This document shows, in pieces, positions 1-10,563 of a DNA stretch of 64,000 nt. Below the pieces are notes generated by a model. That model was not told where the DNA came from. It made no database searches and was given only the letters and a program-made list of their open reading frames with translations. Position 1 is the first letter of the stretch. Every line of letters begins with the position of its first letter. The DNA is from Mycocentrospora acerina (lineage: Eukaryota > Ascomycota > Dothideomycetes > Pleosporales). The stretch covers positions 372,001 to 436,000 of the forward strand of contig JAKUHH010000284.1 of assembly GCA_022701365.1 (NCBI GenBank), written 5' to 3'. The position numbers and the translations under genes were made by a program.

Positions 1-1012
1 TTGTTGATGCAAGAGAAAAACACTTTCCCTAATCGAACTTGCCCGCCCTTGCCTTCGGGAAACTGCCCAGGATTCCAGTTTTTTGCTAGAATCTTCTTTG
101 TTGAAGACCCCGTTCCATGAAATGCCTTTCTAATTTGGGAAACGATTATTGAGGAAGACTTCCTTCGGGTTCATGCTAGATTAAAAAATCCTTTCCAAGG
201 ATACAAACATATGTTGGCCACTCTATCATCGTCCGTACGTAGTCGAAATGAGCTTCGTCCACTGTTCTAAATATTTAAGTGGCTCGGAATAATTACTGCA
301 ACATCCGTTCCACTCGAAATCTCAAGAATAATGCCGTCTGGCTCATCTTGTCAAAAAAAGTCTGGTGGTCGAACTATTTTTTGGATACTGCCCACGTTTG
401 GATACATGTGCCAACAGTTGGTCAGCGAAAAATGACCGTTGACAGTACATGTGTGTTTGACTCAAGAAAGATTCCGGGAAAAATTGGCATCTCTGGATTA
501 ACAGGTGGCAAGGAAGTGACTGTGCATTGATCGCAGCTACGCAGCGAGGAGAGGAGTAGTCGAGCTACTGATTTCGAGCGTCGTGAATTCTTCTCATAGT
601 ACTAGGCTTTGGCCAGGTGCAACTGTACTTCGAGTCAATGATTTGGTAGGCGTAGGGACGTTATTGCCATGGAAAAGTTCTGGCTGTGAGAATTTTGCGA
701 CTTCCTTCAATTGGGTGTCATCTAGCTGGCAACCATACTTGAAGGGAGGTTCCATCCCTTTCCGTAGCGAGTATTAAAACTGGCGGTTCATTACGCACTT
801 GGTACGAAGAATTCTCGTCGCTTGTGATTTCGAAGGGCATATAAACTTCTTCTCCGATTCCTAAATTTCTCTTCTCCATTCTCTTCATTACAACAGTCTT
901 CTCTTTCAGTATTTACTGAAGTACTTACTACCATCATCAGCATCAGCATCGTCAAATTTACCTCTACTGCTAATAAATTCCCTTTCACAACTACCTAACA
1001 TCAAGTAAGCTG
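1..1012. other. Intergenic, 5' leader of the first ORF at its right end
   Basis: No gene is recognised. Two short open frames (279-530 and 583-777, plus strand) lack family resemblance. From about 860 to 1010 the plus strand is CT-rich with short CAT/CAG runs, like the 5' leader of an expressed fungal gene, and it abuts the ATG at 1013. Confidence 0.5.
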
Positions 1013-1687
1013 ATGCCGATCATTCCTGTATACCAGCCAGTACTGACAGTCACTAGGATGCCTTGCGGAAAGTGGAGCAAGCAGAGGTCCTGGGACCCCC
1101 GTCATCAAGAGGAGGCCCGACAGTATGCCATAGAGGAGCAGCACCACGAGGAACAGACGGCCGCCTACTGGCGCTGGAATGATATCTGGCGTCAGCAGCA
1201 TATGCAGCCCCCTTTCGGTTACTACTGTAACGGAAAGGGTAGCAGCTTCAAGGTGATCCCCCACCCTGATGGCGGATGGACCAAGGTAAACCTTAGTCCT
1301 GATGAGGAGACGCTGCCAGATGGCTACCAATGGGTACCATCCACGATGACGGGTGGATTTGTAGTCGGAACTTTGTTCCAAATGTCCGACTCATACGACT
1401 ACATGGCAGTCATCCGGGCCTTCACGGGCAACAGGCCACTCTGGACTATTCTGGTCGGAGAAACGCTCATGTTGACGTGGGACGGAAGCCAGGTGCCTAT
1501 TAATGCATGCGGCATATGCGTGCAAGCGGTAGGAGGGTATGTCGTCGACTGTAGCGTCCCTCGGAGTGATTTGAGTGAGGCGCAGAGCTCGGTGGACGCT
1601 GCCCTGCCAGAGCAAGTGCAAATGCAGCAATATCATCTTTTGCAACAACAGCAGTTCTTGCAGCAACAGCAGCTCGTGCAGTGGTGA
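1013..1687 (+). CDS. Orphan hypothetical protein with Gln-rich C-terminus
   Basis: A single uninterrupted frame of 224 codons opens with ATG at 1013 just after a CT-rich leader and ends at TGA 1685-1687. I do not recognise the family. The N-terminal third is charged and rich in Glu, Gln, Trp and His. The middle is mixed hydrophobic with four or five cysteines, including a C-x2-C pair near residue 166. The last ~25 residues are mostly Gln, encoded by CAG/CAA triplets. There is no signal peptide, membrane segment or known catalytic motif. Translation uses no intron, and no splice signals force one. It could be a lineage-specific gene or a chance open frame; the leader and length favour a gene. 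The opposite-strand frames here are shadows. Confidence 0.5.
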   Translation: MPIIPVYQPVLTVTRMPCGKWSKQRSWDPRHQEEARQYAIEEQHHEEQTAAYWRWNDIWRQQHMQPPFGYYCNGKGSSFKVIPHPDGGWTKVNLSPDEETLPDGYQWVPSTMTGGFVVGTLFQMSDSYDYMAVIRAFTGNRPLWTILVGETLMLTWDGSQVPINACGICVQAVGGYVVDCSVPRSDLSEAQSSVDAALPEQVQMQQYHLLQQQQFLQQQQLVQW

Positions 1688-2734
1688 AATGTACAGCTGC
1701 TGCTGTCACGGCTTTTCAATCCTTTCCTGGCTGTGGACTCAAGTTCCCTGCTACCTGCTACCTGCTTCCTGCTGTTGCTGCTCCCGAGCGGGCTGCCCTG
1801 CTCTTCAACAACTCGATGCTTGTCACTCCTCAAGTCTCATATCAAGACTAAGCTATCGGCGAGGCACCGCTTTTGGTCTATTGCCCGACAAGATTCGTAC
1901 CGGGGAGATTATTTTCAGGTGATTTAATCGAATCCTGCAAGTATTTCAGCAGCACTACTCCTGAAGAACTGCTTTCCGGCGATTTGGCACACCTCCTTGA
2001 TCAAAACATGCAGCAAGATGGCTTTTCTCTGAATGGGTAGTTGCTGAACAATTCTAGTAATATCTTACTGGCGGGCAACCCAAATGGCTGGTTAGCTTCG
2101 AATGGGTTTGCATCTGCGAGGGACATTTCGGTTCTCTTTTTCTTTTTCTTTTCTGGTCTGCCTAGGGCGTATGTGGTGGCGGTTACCTTCTTGTTTTGTT
2201 CAGGGGATGGTACAATCATGTATGCCTTCATTTCCTTTGTCGACAGTATGATGTTCAAGTGTTATTGGCGTTTTGGCAGTTATTCGCTGCGTTATAGTTC
2301 TTTTTTTTTTAAAATACAACCTCTGGCGAGACAATTTGTTTCTTCCCTTATTTCGCTTTAATTTTATGATCTCCTTCATCTATCACTATCTTACGCAGTG
2401 TCATAGTGTAATATGGAATCAGAGTTGTTGGATTTTTATCGTGTTTTGTCCGTGAAGGAGAATTCAGAGGCATTAGTGGCCACTGCATAATCGCCAGTCC
2501 ATCACTGGAGGAAAACTGCAGTACGCCTTCAATCGGGCTTGTCTACATTAGCTAGCTGTTTTCTGTAGCAACGTCATAAACTGAGATTAATAGTTGCAAA
2601 AAAAGGATATTAAAAACGGGATATTCATTTTCTGCTAGTTTTTGATAGCGTTGATTTCTTTTTCTCGCAATCGGGAAAATTCGACGGTTATGGATATGGA
2701 GCACCCCTGGTCTACTTACACGCACCCTTTTACT
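1688..2734. other. Intergenic between the orphan ORF and DPH7
   Basis: No recognisable gene. The interval should contain the 3' ends of both neighbours, since the orphan ORF and DPH7 converge here. It is T-rich in places (2130-2160, 2300-2312). Small overlapping frames on both strands show no family resemblance. Confidence 0.45.
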
Positions 2735-3974
2735 TCAGAACCTCCAAAGACAGACCAGTCGATCGTAGAAGCTTGTTGAAATGAATGTTCGTTGGCCCTT
2801 CGAATTCATCTCTGGTCGGCAATCGCTGCCATAGTTCATGCTCTTGTGACGTTCGAACATTCCGAGTATTTCAAACTGCCAGTCTTCCTCACCGTTTCGG
2901 ACAAGCTTCATGATGCGAGTACCAGCATGCATGCAACTCACAAGAAGAGTCATCTCGTCAGGACATGGTATAGGTTTCGAAGAGTCCCATTCGGCCGGTA
3001 ATACAGGCCTCCTTTCTAGCATCTTCACTCTCCAAACACCCCCGCCGAGATTCATCTCGGTAAGAACTTGCCGTCGTCCAACGTTTGGAACATGGACAAG
3101 TCGAATATGGTCGTCGTAGCTGCCTGTGATGATCAGGCTGCGTGTTTCATCCACGGCGATGGGCAGAATGGCAGTAACTCCTGCGCCATGGATCTTTTTA
3201 TCTGTCCATGGAGTCCTCGCTGAGATCGCGGGGGTTCCATCGTGAACGCTAGTAGGATTATCCGACGTTTCCAAGAATTTTAGAGCACTATCGTCGCCTC
3301 CAGAGTAGAGTCCCGATCCGTTTGGAAGGAATGCAAGTGTCCAAGCCTCAAGGTCATGACTACCAATGTCGATGTGCGATGGCGACTCATTCTCCTCTCC
3401 CAAGTCGACTATGCCCAAGCAAACTTTACCAGTAGAGAGCGTCATTCCAACTGCAGGAGTTTCAGGATGCCAGGAGAAAGCGGTTATGAGCACATTTTCG
3501 GGAAAGTACTGAATAGTCTTGACATGTTCGATCATCGGTAGTTGTCCATGGGACTGTACAACTTCATAGATGCCGATTGCTCCTGCTGACATTGCTACGC
3601 CAAATATAGAGCCAAGATCCTCGCTTGGGATGAAATGAACGTCTAAAACAGCAGAAGACGTCGACAGTGTTCCAATGATCTCCCTACATCGCGTTAGTAT
3701 TCCGAGACAGCATAATTGATTTCCACTAGAGCAACCGTCAACCCGAATTCACATACACAAGGTCATCTCTGGTCCGGACTAATATCAAGCTGCCATTACG
3801 CTGCTGGCCGCTCTTCTGCCCCTCATCCTGTGCAGATTCTGTCGATCCCGATTCATCCTGTTTCTCGAGATTGTACGTTCCAATGACGGCGTACTGTGAG
3901 TTTCGAGGCCAAAACTCGATACAGCTCGGAGGCAGATCAAGTGTGAGAGATTGCAGATACTCGATAGTAGGCAT
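2735..3974 (-). CDS. DPH7: Diphthine methylesterase DPH7 (WDR85/Rrt2), WD-repeat protein
   Basis: Two exons, 3757-3974 and 2735-3683, give 388 residues. The intron (3684-3756) has donor GTATGT, branch TACTAAC and acceptor TAG, and joins in phase 2. DPH7 hydrolyses methylated diphthine on elongation factor 2, the penultimate step of diphthamide synthesis in the cytosol. Family marks are the opening LDLPPSCIEF...GTYNL, SLILVRTR, then the blades SHDLEAWTLAF, YSGGDDSALKF, ITGSYDDHIRL, GGVWRVK, LLVSCMHAG and a final blade ending CLWRF. The ATG at 3974 is preferred: an in-frame extension to 4010 starts only with GTG. It is divergent from the gene at 4402 across a ~430-bp spacer. Length and blade order fit a complete, intact gene. 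Confidence 0.9.
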
Positions 3975-4401
3975 GTTGTGTTGTGGCAGATGGTGTTGCA
4001 GGTTTCCCACAGCTAAATGCGGTTAGCGATCAATCTGACTAGCCGAGACTACCAAGGTCGTCTCTTCATCCACAATTCTTCCCTTTCGCATCAGATCTAG
4101 GATCAATCATCCATGGTCTCAATGTAAGAGGCTCAGCGACAAAGCCGCAAGCGATTGTCCAATCGCTTCCAGAAAATCCTGGTAGTTCTTGGGTTGATGC
4201 CTTATTAATCCCTGCATAGCCTCAGTTGCTGCCTACGCTAACGCTCATCACGAGCAGCAACCAACTGATTATCATCGCAGCACTTTGGTATAAGTTGTGT
4301 GAGACCGCGTTCTTTTCGTGTTTCTTCATCGCGTCTCAATACATGTCATCTCTCAATTTTTCGTCGCAATAATTTCTGATCCTCAAGTGAGCACGCGCAA
4401 C
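3975..4401. promoter_or_regulatory. Divergent promoter region, DPH7 / DUF7730-like gene
   Basis: This 427-bp spacer lies between two divergent start codons, so it should hold both promoters and leaders. The plus-strand side is CT-rich towards 4402. I see no unambiguous TATA box. Confidence 0.5.
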
Positions 4402-5387
4402 ATGTCTCAAACCACAGCCGAGGAGAATTCGTTCGCATCAGGACGCTACTCTAAACGCAAGAGAACACAGGTTGTCTATTGTCTGGAAGAACTCGAGGTT
4501 GACGATTCTGAATCTGACTATGAGACTCCACAACTGAAGGTCCGAGAACCATTGCATTTTACAACTCCAATACTGACCGTTTGCAGAAGCGAAAATCCAC
4601 AGCAGCTTTCAAGCCTCTCCCAAAGCGCGAGATATTTCCTTTTCTTGAACTTCCAGCGGAGGTTCGGAACATCATATACGGATATGCCCTCACAGATCCT
4701 TCGGGCATCTGCTTCGTCCGTGCAACCAAGCACAGGCGCCGCACTGTTCAACGCGTAACCCCCAAGACTATGGCCGAATTGGTGGGCAACTCCAATTCTA
4801 TTTACTACGAAGACTTGATGGAAGCAGGAGACGAGAAACGTACTCTGGTACCTTCACTCCTTGCTGTAAACAGTCAGATTTTCTTTGAAAGCACCGACAT
4901 TTTGTACTCGAACGAATTCATCTTTGAAGACACAAGTGCCCTGTACAGTTTCTTGATCAATCTAGGACCAACAGGCGCTCCGCTCTTGCAGAAAATAGCT
5001 CTACTTGGGTTTTTGCATGGTCGATCTTCCAAGGGCTACAACCACGCATGCTTTGCTGCACTAGTCTGGGCAACCAATCTCACAAGGCTTACCATCGACA
5101 CGTTTCGGGGATGGTATCGTTCAACGCAAAGATATGCAGAGCAGATCTACCGTGATGCGTTCCCGTGGCTGGAGGCGGTTGGTATGGCGCAGCACAAGGC
5201 GGATGCAGCAATCGACATTATTCACATGAGTGATGAGTGCTTCAAAACTTTCTATGGGGGGATTCCAGGGAACATGGAGGAGTTTCGTAGTCATCTGAGC
5301 AAGCTTCTCACGGCTCAACAGAAACGAGTCACAGGGATCCTAGCAAAGAAGAAGCGGACGAATAGGAAGAGTACGGCTGAAGAATAG
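4402..5387 (+). CDS. Conserved fungal 2EXR/DUF7730-like protein
   Basis: Exons 4402-4539 and 4587-5387 join in phase 0 to give 312 residues. The 47-bp intron has donor GTCCGA, branch TACTGAC and acceptor CAG. The N-terminal ~45 residues are acidic and Ser-rich. The core starts with FPFLELPAEVRNIIYGYAL, the typical opening of the fungal 2EXR/DUF7730 family, which resembles an F-box. It continues with SLLAVNSQIFFESTDILYSN and a hydrophobic repeat region. The last ~20 residues are Lys/Arg-rich, possibly a nuclear signal. The biochemical role of this large fungal family is not established; a protein-interaction role is the usual guess. The start at 4402 sits in a good context after a CT-rich leader; the longer frame from 4318 uses sequence that looks like 5' leader. 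Confidence 0.75.
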
Positions 5388-6055
5388 CTATGAGTATGAA
5401 CGGTCGGAGCAAAGACGAATTCAGAGGAGGGGTGAAGGAGCGATTATTTTTACGACATGTTGTTTTTGCATGGGAGAGGGGTTTTTTTTCATGATGTCCG
5501 CCATGTACATATAGCTCAAACAGAAATGTATTATTAAGAGAGAGATGAATTCGGATATAGAGGTGGATTGGCTACATTTGGATATGATAATCAAGTGAAT
5601 GCAGGCTGGGATAATCAACACGTCACAATTCCTCGTTGAATCCTTGTGAGGTTGTTGAGCATGCACTGCGTGGACGTCAAGCTAAAGTGGGCTAAGCGTC
5701 AGGCGGAGCAACGGTCGACTGCGTCATCTGTTTGTTTTACGCAAACAGCTCCCACGACGAACGAGGGCTGCGTTGTGTGCGAAGAAAGCGCTGCAGCCTG
5801 CAAGCAGCAATCTCGTATCCATCCAAACGGACATGCATCCTTTCCCGCTCCACTCTCGTACTGCCTGCCCGTCCCCAACCGTTTCCCGCGCTTCCTGACG
5901 CTCCAAAAGCAACCACCCCCAACAGCGCAAGCTCGCCTATCCGCGGGTTCCGTGCTGTGAAACGCGTCGAGCGCCGAGCGTAGTCGCGGCACCCGTCACC
6001 TGTCATCAATCGGCCCTGTGCCCTCCAGGCAGCTGCCCGTCACCCTCAAAGCACC
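5388..6055. other. Intergenic; promoter side of GGPP synthase
   Basis: 3' region of the DUF7730-like gene followed by the GC- and CT-rich promoter and leader of the GGPP synthase gene. Overlapping small frames on both strands between 5650 and 6010 look like by-products of high GC content. Confidence 0.45.
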
Positions 6056-7447
6056 ATGTCCGCCGACCCACCACACTCCCATCCTTTCGCCAGCCCCAAC
6101 GCGATTCCACCCCGCACAAGCTCGACTGGCATTGCCGCTGCTCCCACCATTGCCCCGCGACCCTCGGTGCTGCGTCCGCTCAGCGAAGTCGACTGGATGA
6201 GCCAGAGCAAGAAGAGCAAGACGTTCCACAACCCAAACCATAGCCTCTCCATCGACGCCATGACGACAGACGCGCGCGCCACAGCCAACTTTGAGGTCAG
6301 CACAAACTACCCCACGCCGCTGAGTCCGCCGTCGGAGACGAAGAGCTTGGGCGAGGACCTTATATACGGGAATGGAGTCGCATGGACAGAGGAGAAGGAG
6401 CGGATACTACTGGGGCCATACGACTATCTGTGGGGACACCCCGGGAAGGATATTCGGAGCCAGTGTATTGCGGCGTTCAACCAGTGGTTGCAGGTTCCTG
6501 GAGAGAGGTTGGAGGTCATCACACGGGTAGTGGGGATGCTACATACTGCGTCGCTACTGTACGTCCTGCTCCCTGTCCACAGCTCTTGTCATTTCGCAAA
6601 TTGGGAGCTGACCTGAAGAATAGAGTCGACGATGTAGAGGACTCGTCCATCTTACGCCGTGGGATCCCAGTCGCCAACAGCATCTTTGGGGTTGCGCAAA
6701 CGATCAACTCGGCAAACTACGTCTACTTCAAAGCTCTCCAGGAGCTGCTCCTCATGAACAACCCAAAACTCATTGAGATTTTTACAGAAGAGCTGCTGAA
6801 TCTGCATCGTGGGCAGGGCATGGACTTGTACTGGCGTGACAGCCTGACATGTCCAAGCGAGGCAGACTATTTGGAGATGGTGGGAAACAAGACAGGAGGA
6901 CTGTTCCGACTAGCGATCAAGCTGATGCAAGCAGAAAGTACAGTAGAAGTGTAAGTGTCTTCCTAGCCGCTTTTCTACTCCCCCTCCCCCCCCTTGCATA
7001 AAAATACCCCCACCATGACTACTCAAGCTAACACGACGACGCAGCGACTGTGCCCCGCTCGTATCCACGATTGGCCTCCTGTTCCAAATCCTTGACGACC
7101 ACCTCAACCTCCTCCCAACCAGCTCGTACACTTCGCTCAAGGGCCTCTGCGAAGACCTCACCGAGGGCAAGTTCTCGTTCCCTGTGATCCACGCCATACG
7201 CGCGGACCCCGCCAACCAGATCCTCATCAACATTCTCAAGCAAAAAACGACGGATGAGGAGGTGAAGCGGTACGCGCTGAGGTATATGGAGAGCAAGGGC
7301 AGCTTTGAGTACAGCCGCGGGGTGATTGACGAGTTGAGGGCAAAGTGCGGGGAATGCGTGGGGAGGATTGAGGGGCAATTGGGGGAAGCGGGAAGGGAGG
7401 GAGCGGATGGGTTGAGGAATATGTTGGGGAGGTTGATATTAAAATGA
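6056..7447 (+). CDS. BTS1: Geranylgeranyl diphosphate synthase
   Basis: Three exons, 6056-6558, 6624-6950 and 7045-7447, encode 410 residues; both introns (65 and 94 bp) lie in phase 2 with GTACGT/TAG and GTAAGT/CAG borders. The enzyme condenses farnesyl diphosphate with isopentenyl diphosphate to C20 GGPP for prenylation, ubiquinone and terpenoids. The first aspartate-rich motif DDVED is at residues 170-174, preceded by MLHTASLL and followed by LRRG. INSANYVYF and HRGQGMDLYWRD follow. The second aspartate motif appears as LDDHLNL around residues 293-299, as in fungal type III enzymes. Both catalytic motifs are intact. About 100 residues of disordered N-terminus precede the fold, as is common in filamentous fungi. 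No terpene cyclase or P450 lies nearby, so this is probably the housekeeping copy. Confidence 0.93.
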
Positions 7448-7753
7448 GGGGATTGGTGATGTTGTGTTGATGTTGATGTTGGTGTTGAAGTGAGTATGCA
7501 TCTCCTCGCACTCTTGATGCTAGTCTTCATCTATCCATCCATCCATCCAATCGTCTACTACTGAGGGACTGATGGATTTTTTTTTAATTTAAAAAAAAGA
7601 AAAGAAAAGAAAAGTCATGCTTGTAATGTCTAGTTTGTAAAGTCGACCTAAAAAAAAAGTCTTGCTTTGTCGTCATAAATCGTCGTCGTCGTCATCGTCA
7701 TGTCTCTCTATCCATAATCCATGATCTATAATCCACAATCTCCATCTTCAACT

Positions 7754-7797
<44 letters not shown>

Positions 7798-7805
7798 CTC
7801 ACGAC
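7448..7805. other. Convergent 3' region with CT microsatellite
   Basis: Short spacer between the ends of GGPP synthase (+) and OHCU decarboxylase (-). It contains A-rich tracts near 7590-7660, a CGT-rich stretch near 7680-7700, and a pure CT run at about 7755-7795. Confidence 0.5.
7755..7795. repeat. (CT)n microsatellite
   Basis: About 20 uninterrupted CT units lie just beyond the stop codon of the OHCU decarboxylase gene. A second, shorter CT run (about 7897-7914) sits inside that gene's second intron. Confidence 0.9.
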
Positions 7806-9009
<1,204 letters not shown>

Positions 9010-10148
9010 GGCGGGGGTTGCAGGGAAGGACCTGGAAGAGCGGGGGAAAGGTTGTTTTTTTGAGGGAGTTGACGATGATGCTTTTTTTAACTCGTTTGGG
9101 GTATTTGGCTGTTTAGCTCTCGGGTGGAAATGGTGGTGAGAGGAGAGAGAGAGTGAGGGCGAGGAATTGGATATGGGCAGATTTGGGATTGATGTTTTTT
9201 TGATATCAGATTAGAGAAACGTGATGATGTCGGCCGCGACCGACCGAGTGCCGATGGCGTGGAATTGTATGGTTCACTACGGCGAATGCGAGCTGGTGGG
9301 CCGCCATGCACGCTGCAAGGGGGCGGAGAAATTGAGGGGCGCCTCCCAGCATCATGGTGGCTTGGTTCAGGTACCGCGTCGACCCCAGCCAGGGACGCCT
9401 GGGTTCTGCAATGTAGTGGAATCGTCGAGGTTGGACTCTGCTTGCCTCTTTTTTCTTCCATTTTTCTTTTTCTACAGTTGCGAGGGCTGATGGGCATGTC
9501 CTGTGCCTTTAGGCGCGCGCTGCTCGGCTAGTGCGTTAGTCCAACCCAGGTGGTGTGCTGCCAAACTCAAAGACGAGACAAGTCGGGTCACGGAGAGGGA
9601 GGGGAGCGAGTGAGAGGTGAGGATGGAGACGGGCGTTGCGCCCAGTGCAAGTGTAGCGGCGCGGTGGCATTGAAGTGTGGGGTGGTCGAATCAGGCAGGG
9701 GGGCGCTGACACGACGAGGAGGAATGCAAGATGGTGGCGGCCCACGACAGCCGGCTGGCTAGACAGAGTCGCGTTAGGGGGCAGCGGAACTCTGGGTGTG
9801 GTTGCACAGGCACATGGAGTGGAATGTTCGACGGCGAGGCAGAACGGGGCCTCGTGCAGCGTTCCAGCGTTGGAGTGGCAGAGTTTGGTAGGCTTGCATG
9901 GGGCGGATGGCAAGCGCAGCTGTGGTGGGCCGACGGCAGCCTGGACGACGAATGGAGCGACGCGCAGGTTGGGCGACGGTCCAAGGGTCGCCGTCCGGTG
10001 CAGGTGAAACGCTCGATCGGCCACGCTCGCACCCGTCGTCCGCCGGCGTCCCTGGCCCGTCCCCTTTCTTTTTGCGGTGCCTGGCGCAGGTGCAGCGTAG
10101 TATGGGCTGTCGTGATTGTGATTGACTGTGGCCGTGGCCGTGACCTGA

Positions 10149-10174
10149 CCGTGACCGTGACCGTGACCGTGACC
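10149..10174. repeat. Short (CCGTGA)n tandem repeat
   Basis: Four to five consecutive CCGTGA units, preceded by degenerate GCCGTG units and followed by ACCTTGACC-like variants, about 400 bp upstream of the ADF-homology start codon. Confidence 0.8.
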
Positions 10175-10246
10175 CTAACCTTGACCTGACTGTGACGGCT
10201 GCGTGGCCAGCAGAGCCAATGGCCCATTGCCCTCGCGTCTGAACGG

Positions 10247-10376
10247 TTGGAGCACAGCACAGCACAGGACGGACAGCACAGCATAGGACAGCACAGCACA
10301 AGACAGCACAGCACAGGACAAGGCAAGACAGCACAGCACTGCGCAAGACAGCACAGCACAGCACAGCACAACACAG
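10247..10376. repeat. Imperfect CAGCACAG/GACAGCACAG satellite
   Basis: About 130 bp of degenerate repeats alternate CAGCACAG and GACAGCA units. They create false Cys/Ala/Val/Leu-rich frames on the minus strand. Similar CTGTGCTG-like strings occur at 18720-18765, and GACAG-type strings at 20845-20875, also in promoter or spacer DNA. Confidence 0.8.
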
Positions 10377-10563
10377 CGCCGCGCCCCCCGTCGCCCTCCG
10401 CCCGGGCCCCTGCCGGCCTGCCCGTCCAGCTCCAGCGCCGTCTCCATCGCCTCGACGACGACAGCGAGCCTCCAGGACGCTGCGCGCTGCACGCTGGACC
10501 TGCCCCCAGCCGGCTGCTCCCCCCTCTCCTCTCCCCGACGCTGGCTCTCCCTCGCCCTCCAGC

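Larger units (their letters stand above)
9010..10563. other. GC-rich divergent intergenic region with short tandem repeats
   Basis: The 1.55-kb spacer separates two divergent starts (URAD at 9009 and the ADF-homology gene at 10564). Long overlapping frames on both strands (for example 9691-10752 minus) share no family features and coincide with GC-rich and repetitive DNA, so I do not call genes. It holds a CCGTGA hexamer run and a CAGCACAG-type satellite. Confidence 0.5.

Noticed and set aside
10170..10180. Interstitial telomere repeat (CCCTAA)
   Set aside because: Only a single unit within a CCGTGA-type repeat.
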